Translations under genes and position numbers: made by a program | Source of the DNA: Geodermatophilaceae bacterium | Lineage (GTDB): Bacteria; Actinomycetota; Actinomycetes; Mycobacteriales; Geodermatophilaceae | Direction of reading: 5' to 3' | DNA length: 5,203 nucleotides | NCBI GenBank assembly: GCA_013814015.1 | Contig: JACCQS010000500.1 | Span: 1-5,203 of the forward strand | The notes under the pieces: model-generated | What the model was told of the DNA's origin: nothing | The model's input: the letters and a program-made list of their open reading frames with translations, nothing else | The model's database searches: none | In this document: piece by piece, positions 1-5,203 of the stretch | How positions within the stretch are numbered: position 1 is the first letter of the stretch | How the letters are laid out: every line of letters begins with the position of its first letter

Positions 1-3000
1 AAGTCCGGCTCGATACCGGTGGTGTCGCAATCCATCATGAAGCCGATGGTGTTGTGGCTGACGAACCCACCGGCGACGTAGGTCACGTTGCTCGGCACGG
101 ACAAGTCGTAGGTCGGCTGGACTCCCCCATCCTCGTTCGCAGTGACTTTCTCGAACAGGTAGCCCAGGGCCTGGCTAACCCGTGGATCCTGAGTCGCCGC
201 ATGCACGCGGCGCGCCAGATCCCGGCTCAGCCCGACACCGCGAGCCACCGCCTGCTGGACGAGATCACGCAGCTCATGACCGATCGGGACAATCTCCAGC
301 CAGGTCTTATCGGCAAGGTGGATCCGATCGCGGTTTCCAGACTCTTTCGCAGCTCCCTTGCCAACCAGGCCTGCCTTGCGGTTCGACAGAAACCCAATCC
401 GCTCCCCGAAAACCGCCGCGTGCGTCAAGTTCCTGATTCGAACCTGGTAGATCGGCCCGCCCCAGCCGCTCACCGTCTGTCGCGTCGTCGTCGGGACGGC
501 GAGTGCCAACAGGACAGTGCGGATCTCGGCCGCAAAGTCGGCATGCGCCGTGCTCACCGACGGCACGCCGGCTATGACAGCACCGTCGGCTTCGAACAGT
601 CCACGTAGGAAGCCTGCGTAGATCGATGGGGAGTTGGTTTCCAGTACGGCAGAAGGAACGCGTGGAACCCAGCCCATGCCGGTGTGATCGGCATGCGGCA
701 GAGCCTTCGCGAACCCAGCCGCCTGCCACCACCTGGCCAGGCGCACCGACTGCAGGGTCACTTCCTGATATCCGGTCATCTGCCGGACGGCCGGTTCGAG
801 TCCGAACAGTCCCTTGCTGAGCATCCGCAGCCGTTCGACTACGTCAAGATCGCTGTTGGCGACGCAGAGCCGGATGCCGCCCTTGGCATGCAGGCTGCCG
901 TCGCCCATGAAGTAACCGACGAGTTCGGCCAGGTCCGCATCGACGTGGTTCGGCACAGAGACGTGACGGTCACCGGCGTAATAGGCCTGGTCGAGAACGG
1001 GAAGCACTACCTCCCGCGGCGAACCAACGAGCGTCCCCAATTGCATCGGAACGATGTCGCCGATGGCCACATCGGCCATCCGCTTCCAGGCCCACAGCCC
1101 CGACTGCGGGTCGACGACCTTGATCCGATGCGCGAGCGTCCCCTGGATTCGGTAGCCACCCGCCGTGACTATGCTCCGAGTCGGCTCCTCGCCATTGATG
1201 AAGAACTTCGTTGCCTGTTGCGGGCCTTCGTCGGTCGAGACGAGCGCCCCGAGGTCCTGCCAGCGTTCGCCGTACGGATCGCCGAGCTCACTGAGCCGCA
1301 CAAGACCGCGGTCAGTCGTCACGAGGGTGTCACCGGTCAGGCAGCCGGTCGGAGCCAAAACGCTGGATTGTGCGTTGCGCCAACCGTTTTTGGCCCCGAT
1401 GGCGAGCCCTTCCTGCCATGCCTTGGTCGCGTGCTTGAGCACTGCCGCGTCATCGGCACCGAGGGGCCGGATCTCGTCGTTGGCCGCCGCGTGCTTACGC
1501 ATCACCCTTGCGTGCGGCGCGGCGTTGCGCGCGAAACCGTCGTACGGTCCGACGATCCCGGCGAGCTCGGCGGAGCGCTTGTAGGCCGTACCGGTCATCA
1601 GGGACGTGATCGCCGCGGCGAGCGACTGCCCACCACGGGAGTCGTAGGCGTGCCCGGTCGCCATCAGCAGCGCGCCGAGGTTCGCGTACCCGATCCCGAG
1701 TTGTCGGTAGGCACGAGTGGTGTCCCCGATAGGTTCGGTCGGGAAGTCGGCGAAGCAGATCGAGATGTCCATCGCAGTGATCACGATCTCGACGGCCTTG
1801 GCGAAGGTGACCGCGTCGAAGGTGCCGTCGTCGTTGAGGAACTTCATCAAGTTCAGCGAAGCCAGGTTGCAGGAGCTGTTGTCCAGGCTGAGGTACTCAC
1901 TGCAGTTCGCGACCACGAAGCCGCTGACAACGTAGGAGTGGTTACGGGGTTCGGTCAGGTTGTACGTGGTCTCGAATCCGCGCGACTCCCTGGATACAAG
2001 TCGCGTCGACTCGTCGACCGCGTAGTACTTGTGATCCTCCAGGATGCGTAGAAGCCGCTGTGTCTTCCCGGGATGACTGAAGCCGATCTGAGCAGCGAAT
2101 TCCTCCGCATGTCGACCGGTGATCCGCAGGTCGAAGGACGGGCCGTCGCTCCCATATGTGGCCTTGGAGCCGTCCTTGCGGGTGTAGGAGAAGCTGTCGG
2201 ACTTCGTCCCGGTCTGATAGATGCGGCCTCGGATGCCGAAGCTAGCGAGTAGTTCCTGCACGCTTAGAAGTAGCTCCTCTGAGCGACTACCCAGACCCAC
2301 GTAACGAGTGCCATTATCCGCATCCACGGCGCAACCGTCGGCGTCGAACAATCCCCTGAGGAAGGCAGTCACGGCGTACTCCGGCGCCTCGAAGATCGAC
2401 TCGGGCACCACCTTGGTCGACGAACGCCCGGTGCTCAATCCCAAGCCGGCCATCAGGGTACGGAAGGCCGTACGCAATGAGCGCAGCTGGACGGTGCCGT
2501 TGGCCTGAATGCTCGGCTTAGGCTCCCGTCCGGTGATCTCGGTGAGTAACGCGCTGTGACGCGGTAGCAGTTGTTCCCTTTCCCAGACGTCGCCGTAGAC
2601 GGTGACTGCTCCCTGGTCGGTGACGCAGCCGTCTCCGACCAACCAGCCAAGATAATGCGCGAAGTCCTCATCCCACTTTTCGGGCAGACCGGCGAGCGTG
2701 GTTCCGCGCGCGGCTCTTGCAGCGCGCAGAGCCTCGGCGGGAAGTTCAGCCGAGGCGAAGGAACGCGGCGCGTACTCGAACGACCGCGTCACCCGGTCCT
2801 CGCTGTCGAGGCTGTCGGCCCGGACCCAGCCTCGGTTGGCAGTCCAGACTCGGTGATTCGGCGTACAACGCAACCGTGAGCCGTCGATGAAACGCAATTC
2901 CAGTATCTCATTGCGGCCGGTGACCATGTAGCGACTTGGAGATGTCGCCGTCACCCTGGCCTGCGGATCGCTTTCTGACGTCACGTCATTCGTGTAGACC

Positions 3001-4184
3001 GCGAAGTCTTCTCCCGCAGTGGCTCTCGCGATCATGTCGCCGATGCGGACCAGACCCTTATCTGTCGCGTCCCGCTGGTTGGCGGGAAAGCAAGGATTAG
3101 ATGCGGTGATTCGGCCGGTCTCGGGGTTGGTGTGCCAGTCGTTGATCGTGTCGTCGTACTGGATGCCCGGGTCGGCACAGGCCCACGCCGCCTGGGTCAT
3201 CGAACGGAACAGCTTCTTCGCATCGACGGTCTCGAGCACCCGCCCGTCCTGGCGCGCCTTGAGCCCGAACTCGGTCCCGTTCTCCACCGCCGTCATGAAC
3301 TCCTCGGTGACGCGGACGGAGTTGTTCGCGTTCTGGTACTGGACGCTGGTGATGTCGGTTCCGCCGAGATCCATGTCGAAGCCGGCATCGCGCAGCGCCC
3401 GGATCTTGTTCTCCTCGCGAGCCTTGGTGGCGATGAACTCCTCGATGTCGGGATGATCGACGTCCAGCACGACCATCTTGGCCGCGCGACGGGTCGCGCC
3501 ACCGGACTTGATCGTCCCTGCACTGGCATCCGCCCCGCGCATGAAGCTGACCGGACCGGACGCAGTGCCGCCGGAGGACAGCAGTTCCTTGCTGGACCGG
3601 ATCCGGGACAGGTTGAGCCCTGCGCCGGAACCGCCCTTGAAGATCAAGCCTTCCTCGCGGTACCAGTTCAGGATCGAGTCCATCGTGTCGTCGACAGCGA
3701 GGATGAAACACGCTGAGACCTGTTGCGGAGAAGAGGTTCCCACGTTGAACCAGACCGGTGAGTTGAAGCTGAACACCTGGTGCAGCAGCATCCAGGTGAG
3801 CTCGTGCTCGAAGATCTCGACGTCTTCCGGCGAGGCGAAGTAGCCGTTGTCCCGGCCGGCGGCGGTGTAAGTCAGCACGACCCGGTCGATCAGCTGGCGC
3901 AGGCTCGATTCACGCTGCCCCGTGCCGACCGCGCCGCGGAAGTACTTGGTGGTGACGATGTTGGCCGCATTGATGCTCCAGAAGTCCGGGAACTCCACCC
4001 CGCGCTGCTCGAAGTTGATCGACCCGTCACGCCAGTTCGTCATGATGACGTCGCGTCGTTCCCAGCTGATCTCGTCGTAGGGGTGCACACCGGCGGTCGT
4101 GTAGACGCGCTCGACGACGAGCCCCTTCGCGGGGTAGCTAGCGACCCGCTTGCCTGGGGCTGGGGAATGCGCGATGTCGGTCAC
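1..4184 (-). CDS. nrdJ: Class II (adenosylcobalamin-dependent) ribonucleotide reductase with two inteins; 3' end beyond window
   Basis: This enzyme reduces ribonucleotides to deoxyribonucleotides in the cytosol, using adenosylcobalamin to make a thiyl radical, so it needs no oxygen. The frame is open from the GTG at 4184 to the window edge: 1394 codons plus two bases, with no stop. Extein hallmarks are SACFILAVDD with the first redox Cys (C159), GGSGAGLNLS (184-193), SGGATRRAAK (227-236), ASNP (361-364), then after intein 1 CSEYLSLDNSSCNL with predicted radical Cys C761, E763 and second redox Cys C772 (11 residues apart, as in the family), and after intein 2 TIGFMMDCDTTGIEPD. Extein parts are 3093-4184 (364 aa), 1344-1904 (187 aa) and 1-50 (16 codons plus two bases). 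GTG is chosen because AGAGGA precedes it and no in-frame start lies upstream before nrdR ends. The gap to the nrdR stop is 11 bp, so they form one operon. The C-terminal barrel and the Cys tail lie outside the window. Identification is from recalled family sequence. Confidence 0.97.
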   Translation of the reverse strand, partial: MTDIAHSPAPGKRVASYPAKGLVVERVYTTAGVHPYDEISWERRDVIMTNWRDGSINFEQRGVEFPDFWSINAANIVTTKYFRGAVGTGQRESSLRQLIDRVVLTYTAAGRDNGYFASPEDVEIFEHELTWMLLHQVFSFNSPVWFNVGTSSPQQVSACFILAVDDTMDSILNWYREEGLIFKGGSGAGLNLSRIRSSKELLSSGGTASGPVSFMRGADASAGTIKSGGATRRAAKMVVLDVDHPDIEEFIATKAREENKIRALRDAGFDMDLGGTDITSVQYQNANNSVRVTEEFMTAVENGTEFGLKARQDGRVLETVDAKKLFRSMTQAAWACADPGIQYDDTINDWHTNPETGRITASNPCFPANQRDATDKGLVRIGDMIARATAGEDFAVYTNDVTSESDPQARVTATSPSRYMVTGRNEILELRFIDGSRLRCTPNHRVWTANRGWVRADSLDSEDRVTRSFEYAPRSFASAELPAEALRAARAARGTTLAGLPEKWDEDFAHYLGWLVGDGCVTDQGAVTVYGDVWEREQLLPRHSALLTEITGREPKPSIQANGTVQLRSLRTAFRTLMAGLGLSTGRSSTKVVPESIFEAPEYAVTAFLRGLFDADGCAVDADNGTRYVGLGSRSEELLLSVQELLASFGIRGRIYQTGTKSDSFSYTRKDGSKATYGSDGPSFDLRITGRHAEEFAAQIGFSHPGKTQRLLRILEDHKYYAVDESTRLVSRESRGFETTYNLTEPRNHSYVVSGFVVANCSEYLSLDNSSCNLASLNLMKFLNDDGTFDAVTFAKAVEIVITAMDISICFADFPTEPIGDTTRAYRQLGIGYANLGALLMATGHAYDSRGGQSLAAAITSLMTGTAYKRSAELAGIVGPYDGFARNAAPHARVMRKHAAANDEIRPLGADDAAVLKHATKAWQEGLAIGAKNGWRNAQSSVLAPTGCLTGDTLVTTDRGLVRLSELGDPYGERWQDLGALVSTDEGPQQATKFFINGEEPTRSIVTAGGYRIQGTLAHRIKVVDPQSGLWAWKRMADVAIGDIVPMQLGTLVGSPREVVLPVLDQAYYAGDRHVSVPNHVDADLAELVGYFMGDGSLHAKGGIRLCVANSDLDVVERLRMLSKGLFGLEPAVRQMTGYQEVTLQSVRLARWWQAAGFAKALPHADHTGMGWVPRVPSAVLETNSPSIYAGFLRGLFEADGAVIAGVPSVSTAHADFAAEIRTVLLALAVPTTTRQTVSGWGGPIYQVRIRNLTHAAVFGERIGFLSNRKAGLVGKGAAKESGNRDRIHLADKTWLEIVPIGHELRDLVQQAVARGVGLSRDLARRVHAATQDPRVSQALGYLFEKVTANEDGGVQPTYDLSVPSNVTYVAGGFVSHNTIGFMMDCDTTGIEPD
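51..1343 (-). other. Intein 2 in NrdJ (431 aa), Cys1...His-Asn/Thr+1, with LAGLIDADG homing endonuclease
   Basis: This is a second in-frame intein, residues 948-1378 of the precursor, inserted in APTG/TIGF. Block A is CLTGDTLVTTDRGLVRLSEL, a classical start with a GDT turn. Block B is GTLAH (Thr1016, His1019). The endonuclease motifs are LVGYFMGDG (Asp1095) and LRGLFEADG (Asp1200). The first acidic residue of the second motif is Glu1198, but the catalytic Asp position is kept in both motifs. Block F is TYDLSVPSNVTYVAGG and block G is FVSHN, with the canonical penultimate His and terminal Asn1378. The +1 residue is Thr. Between the second motif and block F lies about 160 residues, including a basic stretch (SNRKAGLVGKGAAK) and helical-looking sequence that may help DNA recognition (inference). 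Codon bias is looser than in the exteins: two ATA and one CTA codon. It has little resemblance to intein 1 outside the shared blocks, so it is not a recent duplicate. Confidence 0.96.
1905..3092 (-). other. Intein 1 in NrdJ (396 aa), Cys1...Asn/Cys+1, with LAGLIDADG homing endonuclease
   Basis: This is an in-frame protein-splicing element, residues 365-760 of the precursor. It interrupts the conserved NPCSEY motif, giving NP/CFPANQRD...SGFVVAN/CSEY. Splicing block A is CFPANQRDATDKGLVRI. Block B is CTPNH, with Thr at 441 and His at 444. Two LAGLIDADG motifs follow: YLGWLVGDG (Asp518) and LRGLFDADG (Asp614, Asp616), with a Lys before a Pro (KVVPES) between them as in block D. Block F/G is YNLTEPRNHSYVVSGFVVAN, ending at Asn760. 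Exact extein continuity on both sides supports the borders. Two features are atypical: the penultimate residue is Ala instead of His, and block A has ANQR where many inteins have a GDT-like turn. The element uses rare codons (one TTA, five CTA, one ATA) that I did not see in the exteins, which suits acquisition by homing. Splicing activity itself is inferred. Confidence 0.96.
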
Positions 4185-4189
4185 GGTGG

Positions 4190-4195
4190 TCCTCT
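4190..4195 (-). promoter_or_regulatory. Ribosome binding site that fixes the nrdJ GTG start
   Basis: AGAGGA is followed by a 5-base spacer (CCACC) and then GTG at 4184. The site begins right after the nrdR TAG, so ribosomes ending nrdR can restart on nrdJ. No ATG or other start in this frame lies between here and the upstream stop. Confidence 0.75.
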
Positions 4196-4669
4196 CTAAA
4201 TGTTCGCAGGTGCGTGCTGGGAGTTGTTCGAGCGCCGCAGATCGGCGATGGCGGCTTCGAAATCGGCCGCTGAGGTGAAGGAGTTGTAGACGCTGGCAAA
4301 GCGCAGGTAAGCCACTTCGTCGAGTTCGCGGAGCGGGCCCAAGATCGCGAGGCCCACCTCATCGCTGGGGATCTCGGCGACGCCGCTGGCGCGGACCGCG
4401 TCCTCGACCTCCTGGGCCAGCTTGGCCAGCGCGTCCTCGTCGACCGGGCGGCCCTGGCAGGCCCGACGGACTCCCGCGACGACCTTGGATCGGGCGAAGG
4501 GCTCGGTCACTCCGCTGCGCTTGATCACCGCAAGGGTGGCTTCTTCCACGGTGGTGAAGCGCCGGGAGCAATCCGTGCAGGACCGGCGACGCCGGATGAC
4601 CTGCCCCTCATCGACCTCCCGCGAGTCCAGCACCCGCGAATCGGGATGCCGGCAGTACGGACACCGCAT
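4196..4669 (-). CDS. nrdR: Transcriptional repressor NrdR, zinc ribbon plus ATP-cone
   Basis: NrdR represses ribonucleotide reductase operons when its ATP-cone is loaded with adenine nucleotides including dATP, and it binds paired NrdR boxes. The 157-aa product matches family length. Its N-terminus MRCPYCRHPDSRVLDSR with a later SCTDC gives the four zinc ligands C3, C6, C31 and C34, and RRRR at 26-29 plus RRFTT complete the DNA-binding ribbon. The ATP-cone spans roughly residues 46-136, from VIKRSG through EPFARSKV to LRFASVYNSF. The ATG at 4669 is the natural start: it directly precedes the CxxC signature and has AGGGG at 4676-4680, six bases upstream. The stop is TAG at 4198-4196, 11 bp before nrdJ, so the repressor and its main target are co-transcribed. 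An operator lies in its own upstream region (4806-4821), which implies autoregulation. The sequence looks intact. Confidence 0.97.
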   Translation of the reverse strand: MRCPYCRHPDSRVLDSREVDEGQVIRRRRSCTDCSRRFTTVEEATLAVIKRSGVTEPFARSKVVAGVRRACQGRPVDEDALAKLAQEVEDAVRASGVAEIPSDEVGLAILGPLRELDEVAYLRFASVYNSFTSAADFEAAIADLRRSNNSQHAPANI

Positions 4670-4675
4670 TTCCGG

Positions 4676-4680
4676 CCCCT
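4676..4680 (-). promoter_or_regulatory. Ribosome binding site of nrdR
   Basis: AGGGG lies six bases upstream of the nrdR ATG and supports that start, which also agrees with the conserved N-terminus of the family. Confidence 0.6.
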
Positions 4681-4715
4681 TTCGATCCAGTGCGGGGCGC
4701 TCGGTGCAACCCGCC

Positions 4716-4790
4716 TGTGGACGACACAGCGGAGAAGCTGTGCATCGCCTGTGGGCGAGCTGTGGGCGAGAAACCCCAACTTGTGGACTA
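4716..4790 (-). promoter_or_regulatory. Cluster of four DnaA-box-like sites in the nrdR leader
   Basis: Read on the minus strand these are TAGTCCACA (4790-4782), TCGCCCACA (4769-4761 and 4758-4750) and TCGTCCACA (4724-4716). The actinobacterial DnaA box is TTGTCCACA, so the outer two differ at one base and the middle two at two. All share one orientation, with start-to-start steps of 34, 11 and 21 bp. DnaA control of ribonucleotide reductase is established for E. coli nrdAB; extending it here is inference. Confidence 0.35.
4749..4770. repeat. Perfect 11-bp tandem duplication (CTGTGGGCGAG x2)
   Basis: Two exact adjacent copies lie at 4749-4759 and 4760-4770. A diverged relative, CTGTGGACGAC, lies at 4715-4725. 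Each copy contains one of the DnaA-box-like sites, and the 11-bp period is close to one DNA turn. It may be replication slippage alone. Confidence 0.85.
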
Positions 4791-4804
4791 ACTACATCAG
4801 TGTA
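4789..4804. promoter_or_regulatory. Possible second, degenerate NrdR half-box pair
   Basis: CTACAT at 4792-4797 repeats the left half of the strong box exactly, and AGTGT (4799-4803) matches the right-half end of the consensus, but one base is missing between them. The copies of CTACAT are 17 bp apart, not a whole number of helical turns. NrdR normally binds two boxes, so this is the best candidate for the partner site, but it is weak and overlaps the proposed -10 element. Confidence 0.4.
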
Positions 4805-4828
4805 ACCACTACATGTAGGGGTTGACCA
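4799..4828 (-). promoter_or_regulatory. Putative promoter of nrdR-nrdJ
   Basis: Read on the minus strand, TGGTCA (4828-4823) matches the housekeeping -35 TTGACA at four of six positions, and TACACT (4804-4799) fits the actinobacterial -10 TAnnnT. The spacer is 18 bp and contains the NrdR box. The start of transcription would be near 4792, giving a leader of about 120 nt. The -35 is only moderate, so another promoter or readthrough from the LysM gene cannot be excluded. Confidence 0.5.
4806..4821. promoter_or_regulatory. NrdR box (operator) upstream of nrdR-nrdJ
   Basis: The 16-mer CCACTACATGTAGGGG fits the NrdR consensus as I recall it (acaCwAtATaTwGtgt) at all eight strongly conserved positions. 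Its core CTACATGTAG (4809-4818) is a perfect 10-bp palindrome. The symmetry extends to 18 bp (4805-4822) with a single mismatched pair. It sits 137 bp upstream of the nrdR start codon and inside the spacer of the proposed promoter, a position from which bound NrdR would block RNA polymerase. Confidence 0.85.
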
Positions 4829-4906
4829 TAGGTCTGTGCACCAGATCGCGCAAGCAGATCCGCACCATGCGCCGCACCGGCGTGTCGCTGGTCCGCACGT
4901 GATCGA

Positions 4907-5203
4907 TCAGGGAACGCGAAGAACCTGTCCGGGCTGCACGGCGGGCGAGCTGAGACCGTTGAGGGTCATGATCGCCGCGATGAGGTCCCGGGGATCGGCG
5001 TCGGGATCGACCCGCTCAGCAAGGCTCCACAGGGTGTCGCCGGCGGTCACCGTGATCGTGGACTCGGCCGCCGGGAGCAGCGTGCCGGGGCCTGCCGCAT
5101 CGCTGGCCGAACCGACGTAGGGCGCCTCCTGAGCTGCGTAGGAGGTCGACGGCGCGTACGGGGTCATCGCGGAGAGCACGTCCACGGCGATCACACCCAC
5201 GCC
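4907..5203 (-). CDS. LysM-domain protein, 5' end beyond window (actinobacterial cell-division-inhibitor-like)
   Basis: The frame is open from the window edge to the TGA at 4909-4907, giving 98 visible codons. A single C-terminal LysM module occupies about the last 50 residues, from ITVTAGDTLWSLAERV to LNGLSSPAVQPGQVLRVP, and ends the protein. LysM modules bind the N-acetylglucosamine units of peptidoglycan, so the protein probably acts in the cell envelope. Upstream of the module is an Ala/Ser/Pro/Tyr-rich linker without repeats, preceded by a short hydrophobic run (VGVIAVDVLSA) that could be the end of a membrane segment (inference). GTG at 5200 is a possible start, but relatives are longer with a transmembrane helix first, so I treat the gene as cut by the edge. 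Family knowledge: actinobacteria commonly place such a gene divergent from lexA and ahead of nrdR; Rv2719c of M. tuberculosis is the type. lexA itself is not in view. Confidence 0.8.
   Translation of the reverse strand, partial: GVGVIAVDVLSAMTPYAPSTSYAAQEAPYVGSASDAAGPGTLLPAAESTITVTAGDTLWSLAERVDPDADPRDLIAAIMTLNGLSSPAVQPGQVLRVP

Larger units (their letters stand above)
4670..4906. other. Intergenic control region between the LysM gene and nrdR
   Basis: This 237-bp stretch holds no convincing gene. From the LysM side it starts with TGATCGATCA (4900-4909), which overlaps the LysM stop, and three CCGCAC copies (4860, 4872, 4893). I see no strong hairpin followed by a T-run, so readthrough from the LysM gene into nrdR is possible. 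The middle (4789-4828) holds the putative promoter and NrdR operator. The part next to nrdR (4716-4790) would be the 5' leader and carries four DnaA-box-like sites, two of them in an 11-bp tandem repeat. Confidence 0.8.

Noticed and set aside
684..2051. Long plus-strand open frame of 455 codons
   Set aside because: It lies wholly antisense to nrdJ and its inteins, has no recognisable domain and is rich in Arg/Val/Gly/Asp as expected of the complement of GC-rich coding DNA. The minus strand has clear conserved motifs throughout.
3132..3716. Plus-strand open frame of 194 codons, and minus-strand frame 3097-3711
   Set aside because: Both overlap the highly conserved NrdJ N-extein in other frames; no family resemblance.
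1..4184. nrdJ as a split or pseudogenised gene broken by insertions
   Set aside because: The frame is continuous across both insertions, codon arithmetic at both borders is exact, and both insertions have intein splicing blocks.
4860..4898. Three CCGCAC copies as a regulator site or CRISPR-like array
   Set aside because: Six-base copies at uneven steps of 12 and 21 bp are expected by chance at this base composition; no array structure exists in the window.
4670..4906. Cobalamin riboswitch ahead of the nrdR-nrdJ operon
   Set aside because: No B12-box-like sequence or matching conserved core is visible; a B12 riboswitch would be expected on the alternative B12-independent nrdAB operon instead.
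4809..4906. Small minus-strand reading frame without stops after the LysM gene, ending at the TAG in the NrdR box
   Set aside because: It lacks a start codon with a ribosome binding site, is short and Arg-rich, and overlaps the operator; likely chance in GC-rich DNA.
4900..4909. TGATCGATCA palindrome at the LysM stop as terminator
   Set aside because: The arms are only five bases with no loop and no following T-run on either strand.

Overview
The window comes from a high-GC actinomycete. The evidence is strong G/C preference at third codon positions, a GTG-started nrdJ just behind nrdR, a LysM protein gene ahead of both, and exteins that closely resemble Streptomyces-type adenosylcobalamin-dependent ribonucleotide reductase. 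The genus cannot be fixed from the sequence alone. Everything that codes here lies on the minus strand, so the genes read from right to left.

Layout in transcription order: (1) 5203-4907 is the 3' part of a small LysM-domain protein gene of the kind usually found beside lexA in actinobacteria. (2) 4906-4670 is a 237-bp non-coding interval. It holds a likely promoter whose spacer carries a near-perfect NrdR operator, followed by four same-orientation sites that resemble DnaA boxes. (3) 4669-4196 is nrdR, the zinc-ribbon/ATP-cone repressor of ribonucleotide reductase genes. (4) From 4184 to beyond position 1 runs nrdJ, class II ribonucleotide reductase, open for 1394 codons and cut off by the window edge.

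The main result is that nrdJ carries two complete in-frame inteins that make up about 59% of the codons seen. Intein 1 (396 aa, 1905-3092) sits immediately before the cysteine predicted to carry the catalytic thiyl radical (NP/CSEY). Intein 2 (431 aa, 51-1343) sits inside the predicted substrate phosphate-binding loop (APTG/TIGF). Both have splicing blocks at each end and a two-motif LAGLIDADG homing endonuclease with both catalytic Asp positions kept. Unspliced NrdJ could not be active, so B12-dependent dNTP synthesis in this organism depends on two splicing reactions.

Working model: NrdR senses (d)ATP through its ATP-cone and represses its own operon at the 4806-4821 operator. NrdJ makes deoxyribonucleotides without needing oxygen. 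Inteins add a post-translational layer, and the DnaA-like sites hint at coupling to replication initiation (inference). The long plus-strand reading frames opposite nrdJ are antisense shadows.
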